Positions 19,953 to 29,863 of a stretch of DNA of 41,299 nucleotides are shown here, in pieces (position 1 is the stretch's first letter; the number at the start of each line of letters is the position of its first letter). The notes under the pieces are model-generated. The model saw only the letters and a list, made by a program, of their open reading frames with translations. It searched no databases and had not been told where the DNA came from. This DNA is from Leptospira sp. (GTDB lineage: Bacteria > Spirochaetota > Leptospiria > Leptospirales > Leptospiraceae): contig JAFIGA010000174.1 of assembly GCA_020831715.1 (NCBI GenBank), positions 1 through 41,299 of the forward strand, in the 5' to 3' direction. A program made the position numbers and the translations under genes.

Positions 19953-20282
19953 ATGGAATATATTGTAGAAAGAAAAGATAAATACAAAGTAATTAAATTC
20001 ATAGGAAATATGGATGTCCATAGCGTCCATAAAATTGAAAAATCTATGATGGAAGAAGTAAAAAAAGAATCAAAGGTAAATCTTGTGATGGATCTTACAA
20101 AGGTTGATTTTGTGTCTTCCGCCGGGCTTAGAGTATTGGTCGGTACTTTGAAAGTATGTCAAGAACTAGGATCAACTCTAACCCTATGTGGACTAAAGCC
20201 TTCGGTTCAAAAGGTTTTTGACATTGTGGACATGAATTCAATGTTCCAAATCAAAAGCAATTTAGATGAAATAATCAACTAG
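19953..20282 (+). CDS. STAS-domain anti-sigma factor antagonist (RsbV/SpoIIAA-like)
   Basis: This 109-residue single STAS domain has the phosphorylation region DFVSSAGLRVLVGTLK. Ser56, in the position of the serine phosphorylated in SpoIIAA/RsbV, precedes the conserved Ala-Gly-Leu. It starts four bases after the phosphatase-kinase gene, so it is the natural substrate of that fusion protein. Together they form a partner-switching pair. No sigma factor or separate anti-sigma factor lies nearby, so the final target is unknown. Confidence 0.9.
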   Translation: MEYIVERKDKYKVIKFIGNMDVHSVHKIEKSMMEEVKKESKVNLVMDLTKVDFVSSAGLRVLVGTLKVCQELGSTLTLCGLKPSVQKVFDIVDMNSMFQIKSNLDEIIN

Positions 20283-20348
20283 AAAAATCACTTTTCTGCC
20301 AAGGCTATTTTGAAAAAGTGGAACTAATACTCAAACAGTAGGAATCAT

Positions 20349-22001
20349 ATGGATAAGCAAGCATATACATTGGAGAATCCCTTCAAGAAATTAGACAATT
20401 CAACCAATACAGCACCTAAGGGTATATACGAAGACGCCTTAGAAATGGGTTATGATTTGGTGCAAAAGCCATTCGTCGGTGGAGGCGAAGATAGAATCCG
20501 CGTCCAACACTCCAAGAGTCGAATGACTGTATGGGAAAGGATCAAAGTTCTCACCCAAGAAGAACCGAATATTCTCTATCAGAATTGGGGACCCAGTTTG
20601 GATGGTGCTTCCATCATCACAGGAATATTGAAAGTAGGTGGAAGGGACGTTGCGATCTATGGTCACGACTTCACTCTTAGAGCCGGTTCAATGGATGCGA
20701 CCAATGGAAATAAATTGGCGAGACATATCCTCATGGCGGCAGAACACGGCATTCCTCTGATTGGTATGAATGATTCTGCGGGAGCCTATGTTCCTGCAGG
20801 AGTGGGTGGACTAGACGGATATTCCGACGCATTTGCCGCACTTCGAAAAATCAGTGGTGCTGTTCCCAGTATCATGTTGATGTTTGGTTTCAATGCCGGT
20901 GGTGGTTCCTATCTACCCAGACAGGGATCTTTCATGATCCAGTGCGAGAATACATTCTTCGGATTGACCGGGCCCGGTGTAGTAAAGTCGGTATTAGGTG
21001 AAGATATTTCTGCGGATGATTTAGGTGGACCAAAAGTTCACGGTCAGAGCGGTGTAGTTGACTTGGTTACAACCGATGAATTGGGTTCACTCCGAACCGC
21101 AATACGATTGCTATCTTACTTGCCGGACAACAATTCTGTGAATGCTCCCTTCCATGCGACCAGTGATAAATTGGATCGTTATACTTATGAAGAAGATATT
21201 TTATTTAGAAAGACATTCAATTCTCCTACAGGGATGAATACACCGTTTGACATCACACTCTATCTACAACAGATCTGTGATCATGGTGAGTATTTTGAAC
21301 TGCAGCCACAGAGAGCACGAAATATGGTGACTGCATTTGGTAGAGTGGGTGGACATGTAGTTGGTTTTCTTGCGAATAACTCGGCAGTATCTTCCGGTCA
21401 GATTGATATAGCGGCGGCTAGAAAAGGAACAAGATTTGTTCGATTCTGCAATCTCTATAATATTCCGATGATTTTCTTGGAAGATACAACGGGATTCTTG
21501 CCCGGTAAAGATCAAGAACACAATGGAATTGTTCTGGAAGGACGAAAACTTTTGGATTCCATCATCGATCTGAGAACTCCTCGTATTACTTTGATACTAC
21601 GAAATGCATTCGGTGGAGCCTATGCTACGTTCAATTCTTACTTCACCGGAGCGGATTTGGTATTTGCCCTACCAACGGCAAGAATTGCAGTGATGGGTCC
21701 TGCCGGAAAGGAATATGTTTATAAGGGCGAGAATTCAGCAATTCTTAAAGAATACAAAGAGAACTTGGCAAAAGGTATGAGTGTTGAAGAAGCCAACCAA
21801 ATTAGGGATCAAAAGTTTTTGGTTCTTACTCAGAGATATGAAAAAGAATTGATGAACCCAAAAGAGGCATTGTCACTTGGATCGGTTTCGAGTATCATTA
21901 TTCCGGGTTTTACCAGAAAAGTTTTAGCACATAACCTAAATTACTTAATGCGACATTATAAAGCTTCACCAATGGGTGGAATTCAAAGGGAGTTTGAATA
22001 A
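20349..22001 (+). CDS. Acyl-CoA carboxylase, carboxyltransferase (beta) subunit
   Basis: This 550-residue protein has the two-lobed crotonase-like carboxyltransferase fold. [36 protein letters not shown] and [21 protein letters not shown] mark the N-lobe. Later come [19 protein letters not shown] and [14 protein letters not shown], then [22 protein letters not shown], in the C-lobe. These match propionyl/acetyl/acyl-CoA carboxylase beta chains, which move CO2 from biotin to an acyl-CoA. The biotin carboxylase subunit begins two bases after the stop. Acyl-chain preference cannot be read directly. A TAGGAA ribosome site precedes ATG 20349. Confidence 0.93.
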   Translation: MDKQAYTLENPFKKLDNSTNTAPKGIYEDALEMGYDLVQKPFVGGGEDRIRVQHSKSRMTVWERIKVLTQEEPNILYQNWGPSLDGASIITGILKVGGRDVAIYGHDFTLRAGSMDATNGNKLARHILMAAEHGIPLIGMNDSAGAYVPAGVGGLDGYSDAFAALRKISGAVPSIMLMFGFNAGGGSYLPRQGSFMIQCENTFFGLTGPGVVKSVLGEDISADDLGGPKVHGQSGVVDLVTTDELGSLRTAIRLLSYLPDNNSVNAPFHATSDKLDRYTYEEDILFRKTFNSPTGMNTPFDITLYLQQICDHGEYFELQPQRARNMVTAFGRVGGHVVGFLANNSAVSSGQIDIAAARKGTRFVRFCNLYNIPMIFLEDTTGFLPGKDQEHNGIVLEGRKLLDSIIDLRTPRITLILRNAFGGAYATFNSYFTGADLVFALPTARIAVMGPAGKEYVYKGENSAILKEYKENLAKGMSVEEANQIRDQKFLVLTQRYEKELMNPKEALSLGSVSSIIIPGFTRKVLAHNLNYLMRHYKASPMGGIQREFE

Positions 22002-22003
22002 AT

Positions 22004-24757
22004 ATGCTTGATCAAAATCTAAATAGAATGAAAATTCAGGATTCACCTTCATCTTGGGTGAGATCTTTCTCGGTAGAATCTATCAAATGTTTGATAGTAT
22101 GTCGAGGACCGGTAAGAAAAGAAGCCATTGAGATGTTTAAAGAATCCGGAATTCGAGAATACGGAATTCTTCTCTCCGAGAAAGACTCTATCGTCTATCC
22201 AAAGGCATTGGCTCCCGAATTACGGGATTTTGACTTCCCGAACAATATCCACCGTGTACCCGATTATATGGGAGCAGGGCAAGATGAGAAGATGGAGCGC
22301 ATTCGCCAAATCATATCCATCGCCAAGGACAATGGATACACTCACATCTTTGCCGGATACGGTTTCATGGCTGAAGATTCCGAGTTCATCACAGCAATAG
22401 AAAATTCCGGTGTAAAATTCATGGGTCCCGGTTCTCATATCGCCAAAGAGGCAGGAGCAAAAGACGAAGCCAAAAAACTTGCAGAGCATCTAAAAGTAAA
22501 AGTAACTCCCGGTGTAAATAATATAACAGCACTATGTCTTTTGAAAAAATCAGGAAATAACAAAGCCGGATTAGAAAAAGTTGCCAAAGATCATAAAATT
22601 GATTTTTCATTTGATGATTCCAAAACCTTGGAAGACAATGCTGATATTTTGCTATCAGCTAGTTATAATAAGCAAGTGGAGTTAGTAACCATAGCCGAAT
22701 TGCAGAAAGAGGCAGAGATCCTCACTGTTGAAAAAATTTGGAATCAATATCCCGACAAGCGTGTTCGTTACAAATACATTGGTGGTGGTGGTGGAAAAGG
22801 TCAGAGAGTCATAAATAAGAAAGAAGAAATCTCTTCTGCTGTTATGGAAATCCTAGCTGAGTCCAAGGTAATTGCACCCGGATCCAATAGAAACTTTTTG
22901 ATCGAGTTGAACATTGAAAATACACGTCATAACGAAATTCAAGTCATTGGAAATGGTGATTGGTGTATTACCCTTGGGGGAAGAGACTGCTCGGTTCAGA
23001 TGCATGAGCAGAAATTATTGGAAATCTCTCTAACCCAAGAGCAACTCCAGGAAGAAATTAAAGAATATAAAAAAACATCTCCTTCCAAAGCAAAAGTATT
23101 GGAAGAAGACCTAAAAGTTCTCGAAGAAATGGAGCGGGATGCACAAGTATTTTGTGATGCTGTGAATCTGGATTCTGTTTCTACTTTTGAGTGCATTGTG
23201 TCCGGAACAGACCACTTTTTCATGGAAGTGAACACTCGAATCCAAGTAGAGCACCGTGTAACAGAAATGGCATATCGCCTGAAGTTCACCAATCCTGATG
23301 ACAAAAATGATTTCTTCTATTTGGATTCTCTTATAGAAGCTATGGCTATGTTATCGGTTCATGGTAAGAAAGTTCCGAAACCGGAACGAGTTGTTCGAAA
23401 CATTTCCGGTGCAGAAGTTCGTATCAATGCAACGAACAGAAGTTTGCAGCCTCATGCCGGAGGAATCATTCAATCTTGGTCTGCACCTCTTCCCGGAGAG
23501 ATTCGCGATGACCAAGGTATAGGAACTAGAAATCCGGATACAGGAGCTTTTGTTCATTATCATCTTGCAGGAGCCTACGATTCCAACATAGCTTTGGTTA
23601 TTGCCTATGGTGTAAACAGACGTGACAATCTGGAGAAACTCGCCAATATTTTACGTATGACCGAACTTCGAGGTGTGAATCTGGAAACCAACCTTTTGGT
23701 TCATTATGGTCTCACTTCTTGGATATTGGGTAAAGATGCAATGTTCAAGCCATCAACTCAATTCATGACTTCCTATCTTGCAGGAATTGGAGCATTGGTC
23801 TCAATTTCAAGAGATATTGATCTGGAAATTATATGGAAGCATATTGTTTCGAAATCAGATCCAGCAGCCAAAACTGTAATTGGAAGAAAGATGACTCTAA
23901 TCCTAAGACCCATTGAAAAGTTACTAGCCAATCCGCATGTATTAGGTGGTTTTATTGGACTCCATGATGGGAAATCCTGGATATCCAAGGGCAAGAATGT
24001 AGAGTATCTTAAAAATCCAATTGAAATCTTGGATGACCTATACCACTATCTGCATTTGGAAGACAGACCGAATGCTCCCGCCTCGGAAAAGATTTGGGAT
24101 CATGATGAGAAGATTTTAAAGGAAGCAAGAGAATTCTACAAAGAATTATCAAAGGCTAATATTGCCTCAGATTGGTCTTCTTTGGACAAAGCATTGAACG
24201 GATCATCTGCTCCGAAGGGAATTGATTCTGCTATATGGTCAGATGTACAAGCTGCACATAAAGGATTTCAAATTGGTTTGAATGCCTTGGATGTTATCGT
24301 GAATTTGGGAAGTCAGTCGGGATTTACAGGCATTCAGGTAGATGACCATTTGAATGCAATTGTTCCCAAAGAATTTACTGATTCCAAAACTAGAGATCCA
24401 TTTATTAAGGCACTTTCTCCTCCACCTAAAGCGAGCAGTGATGAGATCATTGCACCTATGGGTGGTATGTTCTATGCTAGGGAAGCTCCTAATCTTCCTC
24501 CTATTATTAATGAAGGAGACAGGTTCGAAGCGGGACAACCTCTATTTATCATTGAGGTAATGAAGATGTTCAATAAGATCTCAGCACCATTTTCAGGAAC
24601 TATTACCAAGAATCTTATGCAAGATTCAGACGGTAAGATCATAACCAAAGGGCAGGCAATTTTTAAAATTGAACCCGATGAGTTAATCCATGAAGAATCA
24701 GATGAGGACATTCTGAAAAGGAAAAAAGAAGTTTCCATCAAAGTGTTGGAGGGATAA
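22004..24757 (+). CDS. Acyl-CoA carboxylase alpha subunit (biotin carboxylase plus biotin carrier)
   Basis: The 917-residue protein starts two bases after the carboxyltransferase stop. The N-terminal biotin carboxylase has KCLIVCRGPVRKEAI, HIFAGYGFMAEDSEF, the ATP-grasp glycine loop YIGGGGGKGQRV (about residue 260), and HNEIQVIGNGDWCITLGGRD. FMEVNTRIQVEHRVTEM follows. The C-terminal carrier domain (about residues 805-895) has APMGGMFYAREAPNLPPI and IIEVMKMFNKI, where Lys854 is the biotinylation site. An unusual stretch of about 90 residues separates PGVNN from the GGGGG loop; E. coli AccC has about 30 residues there. It would carboxylate biotin with bicarbonate and ATP and pass it to its neighbour subunit. 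Confidence 0.92.
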   Translation: MLDQNLNRMKIQDSPSSWVRSFSVESIKCLIVCRGPVRKEAIEMFKESGIREYGILLSEKDSIVYPKALAPELRDFDFPNNIHRVPDYMGAGQDEKMERIRQIISIAKDNGYTHIFAGYGFMAEDSEFITAIENSGVKFMGPGSHIAKEAGAKDEAKKLAEHLKVKVTPGVNNITALCLLKKSGNNKAGLEKVAKDHKIDFSFDDSKTLEDNADILLSASYNKQVELVTIAELQKEAEILTVEKIWNQYPDKRVRYKYIGGGGGKGQRVINKKEEISSAVMEILAESKVIAPGSNRNFLIELNIENTRHNEIQVIGNGDWCITLGGRDCSVQMHEQKLLEISLTQEQLQEEIKEYKKTSPSKAKVLEEDLKVLEEMERDAQVFCDAVNLDSVSTFECIVSGTDHFFMEVNTRIQVEHRVTEMAYRLKFTNPDDKNDFFYLDSLIEAMAMLSVHGKKVPKPERVVRNISGAEVRINATNRSLQPHAGGIIQSWSAPLPGEIRDDQGIGTRNPDTGAFVHYHLAGAYDSNIALVIAYGVNRRDNLEKLANILRMTELRGVNLETNLLVHYGLTSWILGKDAMFKPSTQFMTSYLAGIGALVSISRDIDLEIIWKHIVSKSDPAAKTVIGRKMTLILRPIEKLLANPHVLGGFIGLHDGKSWISKGKNVEYLKNPIEILDDLYHYLHLEDRPNAPASEKIWDHDEKILKEAREFYKELSKANIASDWSSLDKALNGSSAPKGIDSAIWSDVQAAHKGFQIGLNALDVIVNLGSQSGFTGIQVDDHLNAIVPKEFTDSKTRDPFIKALSPPPKASSDEIIAPMGGMFYAREAPNLPPIINEGDRFEAGQPLFIIEVMKMFNKISAPFSGTITKNLMQDSDGKIITKGQAIFKIEPDELIHEESDEDILKRKKEVSIKVLEG

Positions 24758-24762
24758 TCATT

Positions 24763-25620
24763 ATGCAAGGTAGAGATACTCAAAAAACTGTTCTTATAAC
24801 CGGTGCTACAGATGGAATCGGTTTAAGAACAGCCGAGAGGCTTGCCGAGTGGGGTGCCAATCTCTACCTTGTGGGAAGAAGTGAAGAAAAAACCAAGGCA
24901 GTAGTGCAAGCTCTAAGGAACCAATATCCGGAAGTTTCTATTGACTACTCCCTTGCAGATCTTTCCAAGCCGAGTGAAGTCAAGAAGACTGCGCTAGAGA
25001 TTAAATCCAAGTTAAACAAATTGCATGTTCTTTTGAATAATGTGGGTGCATTTTTTTCCAAGAAAGTGCTCACTGGCGACGGATTGGAATCTACATTTGC
25101 ATTAAACCATCTCAGTTATTTTCTGCTAACCCACCACCTAATGGATCTATTAAAAGCTACTCCCAACTCCAGGATTGTGAATACTGCAAGCCAAGCCCAT
25201 GTGGGAGTGGATCTGGATTTTGCAAATCTCCAAGGTGAGAAAAAATACAATGGTTGGAATGCCTACCAAATGTCCAAATTGGAAAATATTCTTTTCACTT
25301 ACGAACTTGCCGAAAGGTTAAAAGATACAGATATAACTGTGAATGCTTTTCATCCGGGATTTGTCGCATCCAAGTTCGCAGAGAATAACAAGGGAATCTT
25401 CTCCGGTTTACTAAAGGTAGCTAAAGTTTTTGCGGCAATCAACTTGGATAAAGGATCTGATACCGGATTCTTCCTATGCACTTCTCATATGGTTGAAGGG
25501 GTATCGGGAAAATATTTTGATAAATCCAGAATTAAAAAAAGCACTAAGCAATCCTTGAATATCGAAACCAGAAAAAAACTTTGGACGATAACAGAGGATA
25601 TCTTACGGGATCATCTCTGA
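24763..25620 (+). CDS. Short-chain dehydrogenase/reductase
   Basis: The 285-residue protein is a classical SDR. VLITGATDGIGLRTAERL is the nucleotide-binding TGxxxGIG, NNVG matches the NNAG strand motif, ASQAHVGVD has the catalytic-region Ser, and YQMSK carries the catalytic Tyr and Lys. The pattern of helices after NALNHLSYFLLT-like FALNHLSYFLLT resembles the retinol dehydrogenase/WWOX-like SDRs. It begins five bases after the carboxylase alpha subunit, so it may reduce a lipid intermediate of the same pathway; that is an inference. Its 3' end overlaps the end of cheB on the other strand by 18 bases. Confidence 0.87.
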   Translation: MQGRDTQKTVLITGATDGIGLRTAERLAEWGANLYLVGRSEEKTKAVVQALRNQYPEVSIDYSLADLSKPSEVKKTALEIKSKLNKLHVLLNNVGAFFSKKVLTGDGLESTFALNHLSYFLLTHHLMDLLKATPNSRIVNTASQAHVGVDLDFANLQGEKKYNGWNAYQMSKLENILFTYELAERLKDTDITVNAFHPGFVASKFAENNKGIFSGLLKVAKVFAAINLDKGSDTGFFLCTSHMVEGVSGKYFDKSRIKKSTKQSLNIETRKKLWTITEDILRDHL

Positions 25621-26661
25621 AGCAATTCTTTCCAGGGGTAAGACTTTATCAACTGCCCCCTTTCGAATTGCTTCTTTAGGCATTCCGAACACAACACAGG
25701 TATCCTCGTTTTGGGCAATTGTAAAAGCTCCTGATTTTTTCATTTCCAAAAGACCGCTTGCTCCATCATCACCCATTCCTGTCATAATCACGCCCACTGC
25801 GTTCTTTCCCACTTCTCTTGCGACAGAGCGAAACAAAACATCCACTGAAGGGCGGTGGCGATTCACAAGTGGACCATCCGATATCTGGATTGTATATTGA
25901 GCACCCGACCTTTTTATCTGCATATGTCGATTGCCCGGTGCGATATACATATGCCCGGGGAGAATTCTTTCTCCATGTAGAGCTTCTTTTACATTCATAG
26001 ACGAAATTGCATGTAGTCTATCGGCAAAACTTTTGGTGAATTTTTCAGGCATATGTTGCACGACCACAATGCCGGGAGTTTTTGCCGGATCAAGCATAAG
26101 AGTAACTTTTTCCAAAGCAATAGTACCACCGGTAGAGGTTCCAATTGCGATAATTTTTTCAGTAGCTTTTAGACCACTAATGCTGATCTGCTTTGCATCC
26201 AATTCTGTTTTCGGAGAAGAATTCTTGGGATCAATCTCTCTATTTCTTCGGAAGGTTTTAAGATTAGCGGAGTAGGCGGATTTGATTGCGTTGGTAATTT
26301 CATCAAATGATTCTTCCAAAAATCCTTTTAAGCCTATTTTTGGTTTGGTGATAATTTCCAGAGCTCCCTCTTGGAGAGCAATAAATGTAGTTTCAGAATT
26401 TTCCTCAGCAAGGGTAGAACAGATTACAATGGGTGTGGGTCTTTCTCCCATGATCTTTCGAAGAAAACTAAGACCATCCATTCTTGGCATTTCTATATCC
26501 AGGACGATAACATCCGGCCATTCTTTCTTCATTTTCTCAATGGCGAATAAGGGATCGGGGCAGGTGGCTATCAATTCAAGATCTGCATCTTTTTTAATAT
26601 ATTCACCCAAGACCTGACGAACCAGTGCCGAGTCATCCACTATCATTACTTTAATTGCCAT
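25603..26661 (-). CDS. cheB: Chemotaxis response regulator methylesterase/glutamine deamidase CheB
   Basis: From the ATG at 26661 the protein is 352 residues. Its receiver domain (MAIKVMIVDDSALVRQVL, VLDIEMPRMDG with phospho-acceptor Asp55) is joined to a methylesterase domain. The catalytic elements are GTSTGGTIALEKV (Ser), VVQHMPEKFTKSFADRL (His) and GMGDDGASGLLEMK (Asp). CheB removes methyl groups from MCP glutamates. The longer start at 26697 (MGWRSLDGES...) lies inside cheD and adds non-homologous residues, so the ATG that overlaps the cheD stop in TAATG is preferred. It is the last gene of the chemotaxis run. No cheR is in the window. Confidence 0.95.
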   Translation of the reverse strand: MAIKVMIVDDSALVRQVLGEYIKKDADLELIATCPDPLFAIEKMKKEWPDVIVLDIEMPRMDGLSFLRKIMGERPTPIVICSTLAEENSETTFIALQEGALEIITKPKIGLKGFLEESFDEITNAIKSAYSANLKTFRRNREIDPKNSSPKTELDAKQISISGLKATEKIIAIGTSTGGTIALEKVTLMLDPAKTPGIVVVQHMPEKFTKSFADRLHAISSMNVKEALHGERILPGHMYIAPGNRHMQIKRSGAQYTIQISDGPLVNRHRPSVDVLFRSVAREVGKNAVGVIMTGMGDDGASGLLEMKKSGAFTIAQNEDTCVVFGMPKEAIRKGAVDKVLPLERIASEMIP

Positions 26662-27200
26662 TATTTTGGATTCTCCATCCAAACTTCTCCATCCCAATTA
26701 GTAAGAAATACTTTACGGTGTCGATATCCACCGATATGTTCTGAAACTAATTTTATACCCTCTTTATCGAGAAGTTCTTTGATAAAAATACTATTTCTTT
26801 CTCCTATGTTGAATCTGGACTTGGATTTTTCCAGAATATTTCTCTCTTCTTCAGAAACATAGACAGAGTCAGAATCGGATTTCGACATTAAATGTGCGCC
26901 ACCAAAAATCTTTGCTACATAATCTCTAATATCGGTTCTATGGAGTTTTGCATTTTTCTTGAATAATTCCATTGATTCATCGGCAAACTTACCGGGTAGT
27001 TTTGTATCCACCGAGTATTCCACTTTTTGAGAGGGTAAGATGACATGAGACATACCACCTAATTTTTTTTCAGGATGCCATAGGATAAGAGCAACACAAG
27101 AACCGAGTAGGGTGCGTATCCTATAGTGAGAAAGACCAAAGGAGAATTCTCCCGGATTTAGATAGACATCTTTAACTACTATAGGTGAATCAATTATCAT
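26661..27200 (-). CDS. cheD: Chemoreceptor glutamine deamidase CheD
   Basis: The 179-residue protein has the CheD motifs: FGLSHYRIRTLLGSCVALIL with catalytic Cys35, GGMSHVILPS with catalytic His52, then KIFGGAHLM. CheD deamidates receptor glutamines and in some bacteria interacts with CheC or CheB. Its start overlaps the cheW stop in ATGA and its stop overlaps the cheB start in TAATG, so translation is probably coupled. Confidence 0.94.
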   Translation of the reverse strand: MIIDSPIVVKDVYLNPGEFSFGLSHYRIRTLLGSCVALILWHPEKKLGGMSHVILPSQKVEYSVDTKLPGKFADESMELFKKNAKLHRTDIRDYVAKIFGGAHLMSKSDSDSVYVSEEERNILEKSKSRFNIGERNSIFIKELLDKEGIKLVSEHIGGYRHRKVFLTNWDGEVWMENPK

Positions 27201-27700
27201 TCGCTCGATTCAGTCGATAAAGGTAAATTAGTTTGATCCAGCACCAAATCTTCTATCCCTTGTATATTAAGAACTGAATCTATATTTAAAATGATTACGA
27301 ATTTATCTTCTATCTTACCGATTCCTTCCACAAAATCAACTTTTATCTTAGAGCCAAAACTGGGTGCAGGATCTATATCTTTAATTTCGATTACTTCATT
27401 TACTACATCTACCAATACACCAACATCAATTTTATTTTCATCAGAATCAATTTCAACGATTATGATGCAAGTTTTTCTATGAATATTGGTTGGTTTCTGA
27501 TAGAAACGATTGTTTAGATCTACAACCGGAACTACATTTCCTCTTACATTGATTACCCCACGGATAAATTTAGGCATCATGGGAACTCGAGTAATATCAG
27601 AATGTTCTATAATTTCTTTTATTTTAAGAATTTTTAGACCAAACATCTCGCCATCGAGAAGAAATATTAAATACTGATTGTCATCCAAGCTATCTTTCAT
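27197..27700 (-). CDS. cheW: Chemotaxis coupling protein CheW
   Basis: This 167-residue SH3-like protein has the CheW core: YLIFLLDGEMFGLKILKIKEI, RVPMMPKFIRGVINVRGNVV and PVVDLNNRF. GVLVDVVNEVIEIKDIDPAPSFG lies further on. It links the MCP to CheA in signalling arrays. It is 15 bases downstream of the MCP gene and overlaps cheD by four bases. Confidence 0.95.
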   Translation of the reverse strand: MKDSLDDNQYLIFLLDGEMFGLKILKIKEIIEHSDITRVPMMPKFIRGVINVRGNVVPVVDLNNRFYQKPTNIHRKTCIIIVEIDSDENKIDVGVLVDVVNEVIEIKDIDPAPSFGSKIKVDFVEGIGKIEDKFVIILNIDSVLNIQGIEDLVLDQTNLPLSTESSE

Positions 27701-27715
27701 ATTTACACCGTTAGG

Positions 27716-29833
27716 TTAGAATTTGGAGAATCCATCCAAGTCTTCCTCTCCATTACTTGTGGGATTTGGATTCTGAGTTTTAGGTTTCTGAATCGGAGTT
27801 TTTAATCCCGGTAAGCTTGATTTATTTCTAAAAACAGATTGTCCCTGTCCTTCTTCTTTTTGTAGACGAAAGAATGAAATAGATTGTAGTAATTGACCTG
27901 CTTGCGATTTTAGTTCCTCGGCAATTGCCGCCAATTCTTCTGATGCAGAAGCCGATTGTTGTGAGACTTGATCCAACTGAGACATGGCTTTGTTCACTTC
28001 GGAAACACCGGAAGATTGTTCAGAACTAGCCGCAGAAATTTCTTGAACTAGATCTGCAGTTTTATTAATAGCAGGGACTATGTCGTTGATTAGTTTTCCT
28101 GCTGTTTCTGCAATCTGAACCGAACCTGTGGCAAGGGACGAGATTTCATTTGCTGACTTTTGGCTTCTTTCGGCAAGTTTCCTTACTTCACTGGCAACAA
28201 CTGCGAAACCTTTTCCATGTTCTCCGGCTCTTGCCGCCTCAATTGCCGCATTCAATGCAAGGAGATTTGTTTGGTAGGCAATATCTTCAATGATAGTAAT
28301 CTTATTGGCAATTTCTTTCATTGCCGAAACAGTATCGATTACAGCCTTTCCACCTTCAGCGGCATCCTTGGATGATTTAGTTGAAATGGACTCTGTTTGT
28401 TTTGCGTTTTCGGCATTTTGGTCAATGCTTGCAGTCATCTCTTCCAAAGAAGCAGATGTTTCTTCAACGGATGCGGCTTGTTCGCTTGCCCCTTGGGAAA
28501 GTGTCTGAGCAGTTGAAGTAACTTCTTCCGCTGCTTCCATCAATGTGTCAGCCTTGGTTTTTACTTCAGAGATAATTTCTTCCAGTTTACTAACTGTGTT
28601 GTTTACATAGTCTTTTAGCTCACCAAAAGTTCCTTCGTAATTTTCTGTAATTTTTGCCGATAGATCTCCTTGGGAAATTTTCTCTAAAGCATCAACTGCA
28701 TCCTTTAATCCCTTGGAAGAAATATCCAAGAGTTGGTTAATTCCTTCGCTTAATTTTAAGAAGAAATCAGCCTTTCCATCCAATCTAGCTCTTTCGGAAA
28801 AATTACCTCTAACTGCACCTTGGATAATTGATTCAATCTCTTCTTGGATTGCAACTTGGTTCGTTTGATCCGACCATTCAACCACGGATCCCAATCGGTT
28901 TCCTTGGTCATCTATAATTGGGTTGGCTATCAAATGAAAATGTCTGCCACCGATTGTGATGTTGGATTCGAATGTTTTGGTAAATGTAGCAAGTAATTTT
29001 CTTTGGTGTTCCGGATTTTTATGATAGCTGTCAATATTGGATCCCATGAGAGACATCATATTGAAATTACCTAATTGTCTCTGTATGTCGTTTTCTCCGA
29101 TTTTAAACATGCCCATAATCGCTTTATTCATATAGGTAACATTGAGTTCGGAATCTGCCATCATAACATTGGTTGTAACATTGTCCAATGCCACTTTAAT
29201 TCGTGTCATTTCTTCCAAATTCTTTTTTCTTTCTATGTCAGCTATAACTTGTTCTGTAGTATCTGACCATTCCACAACTATACCCAATTTATTCCCTGCA
29301 GAATCAATCACCGGATTGGCAATAAGGTCGAAAGATCTTCCTCCGATTTTTATGGTGGATTTATAAGTTGATGTAAGATTGGAGAGTAGATTTCTCTGGT
29401 GAGAAGGATCTTTATGGTAGATGTCAATATTTGCTCCAAATATTGTATTCAGATCAAAGTTTTTCAATTCAGATTTAATTTCTTTTTCAGCTAAATGGAA
29501 CATGTTCTTGATGGACTTGTTCATATAGCTGACATGAAGATTGGTATCCGAAATCATAATATTTGTTGAAACATTATCCAATGCGACGGAGATTCGAAGA
29601 TTGTCTTTTTCAACCTTAGCTAATTTATTCAAGAATAATATGAATAATGTAACAATTGCAAAAAAGAGAAGTATAATTCCGGCACTGGATAGCATAGCTA
29701 GGTTTTCCAATGAGCTCGTATCTATGTCTTGCTTGTTAGTAATTAGGAGAAATACGGGTAGAATAAGACCTATTAGTCCTACAAAAAGTATTCCAATGAA
29801 CAATAAATATTTATATTTTTTTAACTCACGCAT
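27716..29833 (-). CDS. Methyl-accepting chemotaxis protein with two tandem PAS domains
   Basis: The protein is 705 residues. Two membrane helices (about 9-32 and 47-69) enclose only about 14 periplasmic residues, so there is no external ligand domain. Two PAS domains follow that are clear duplicates: [14 protein letters not shown] and [14 protein letters not shown] start them, and both contain YMNK, a YHK-P-HQR segment, IGGR.F.LIANP and VVEWSD. A HAMP-like stretch (about 335-430; [23 protein letters not shown]) precedes the signalling domain. Its hairpin tip is [38 protein letters not shown] (split here only for position, about residues 545-582). The C-terminus ends FSKF, with no CheR-binding pentapeptide. 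Sensing is probably cytoplasmic. An AGGAGAGA ribosome site precedes the ATG. Confidence 0.93.
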   Translation of the reverse strand: MRELKKYKYLLFIGILFVGLIGLILPVFLLITNKQDIDTSSLENLAMLSSAGIILLFFAIVTLFILFLNKLAKVEKDNLRISVALDNVSTNIMISDTNLHVSYMNKSIKNMFHLAEKEIKSELKNFDLNTIFGANIDIYHKDPSHQRNLLSNLTSTYKSTIKIGGRSFDLIANPVIDSAGNKLGIVVEWSDTTEQVIADIERKKNLEEMTRIKVALDNVTTNVMMADSELNVTYMNKAIMGMFKIGENDIQRQLGNFNMMSLMGSNIDSYHKNPEHQRKLLATFTKTFESNITIGGRHFHLIANPIIDDQGNRLGSVVEWSDQTNQVAIQEEIESIIQGAVRGNFSERARLDGKADFFLKLSEGINQLLDISSKGLKDAVDALEKISQGDLSAKITENYEGTFGELKDYVNNTVSKLEEIISEVKTKADTLMEAAEEVTSTAQTLSQGASEQAASVEETSASLEEMTASIDQNAENAKQTESISTKSSKDAAEGGKAVIDTVSAMKEIANKITIIEDIAYQTNLLALNAAIEAARAGEHGKGFAVVASEVRKLAERSQKSANEISSLATGSVQIAETAGKLINDIVPAINKTADLVQEISAASSEQSSGVSEVNKAMSQLDQVSQQSASASEELAAIAEELKSQAGQLLQSISFFRLQKEEGQGQSVFRNKSSLPGLKTPIQKPKTQNPNPTSNGEEDLDGFSKF

Positions 29834-29863
29834 TCTAAATCTCTCCTGGTATGATTATCGGCT

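Noticed and set aside
26661..26697. Longer CheB start (MGWRSLDGES...)
   Set aside because: It lies within cheD and adds residues before the conserved receiver start; the ATG in TAATG at 26661 fits better.
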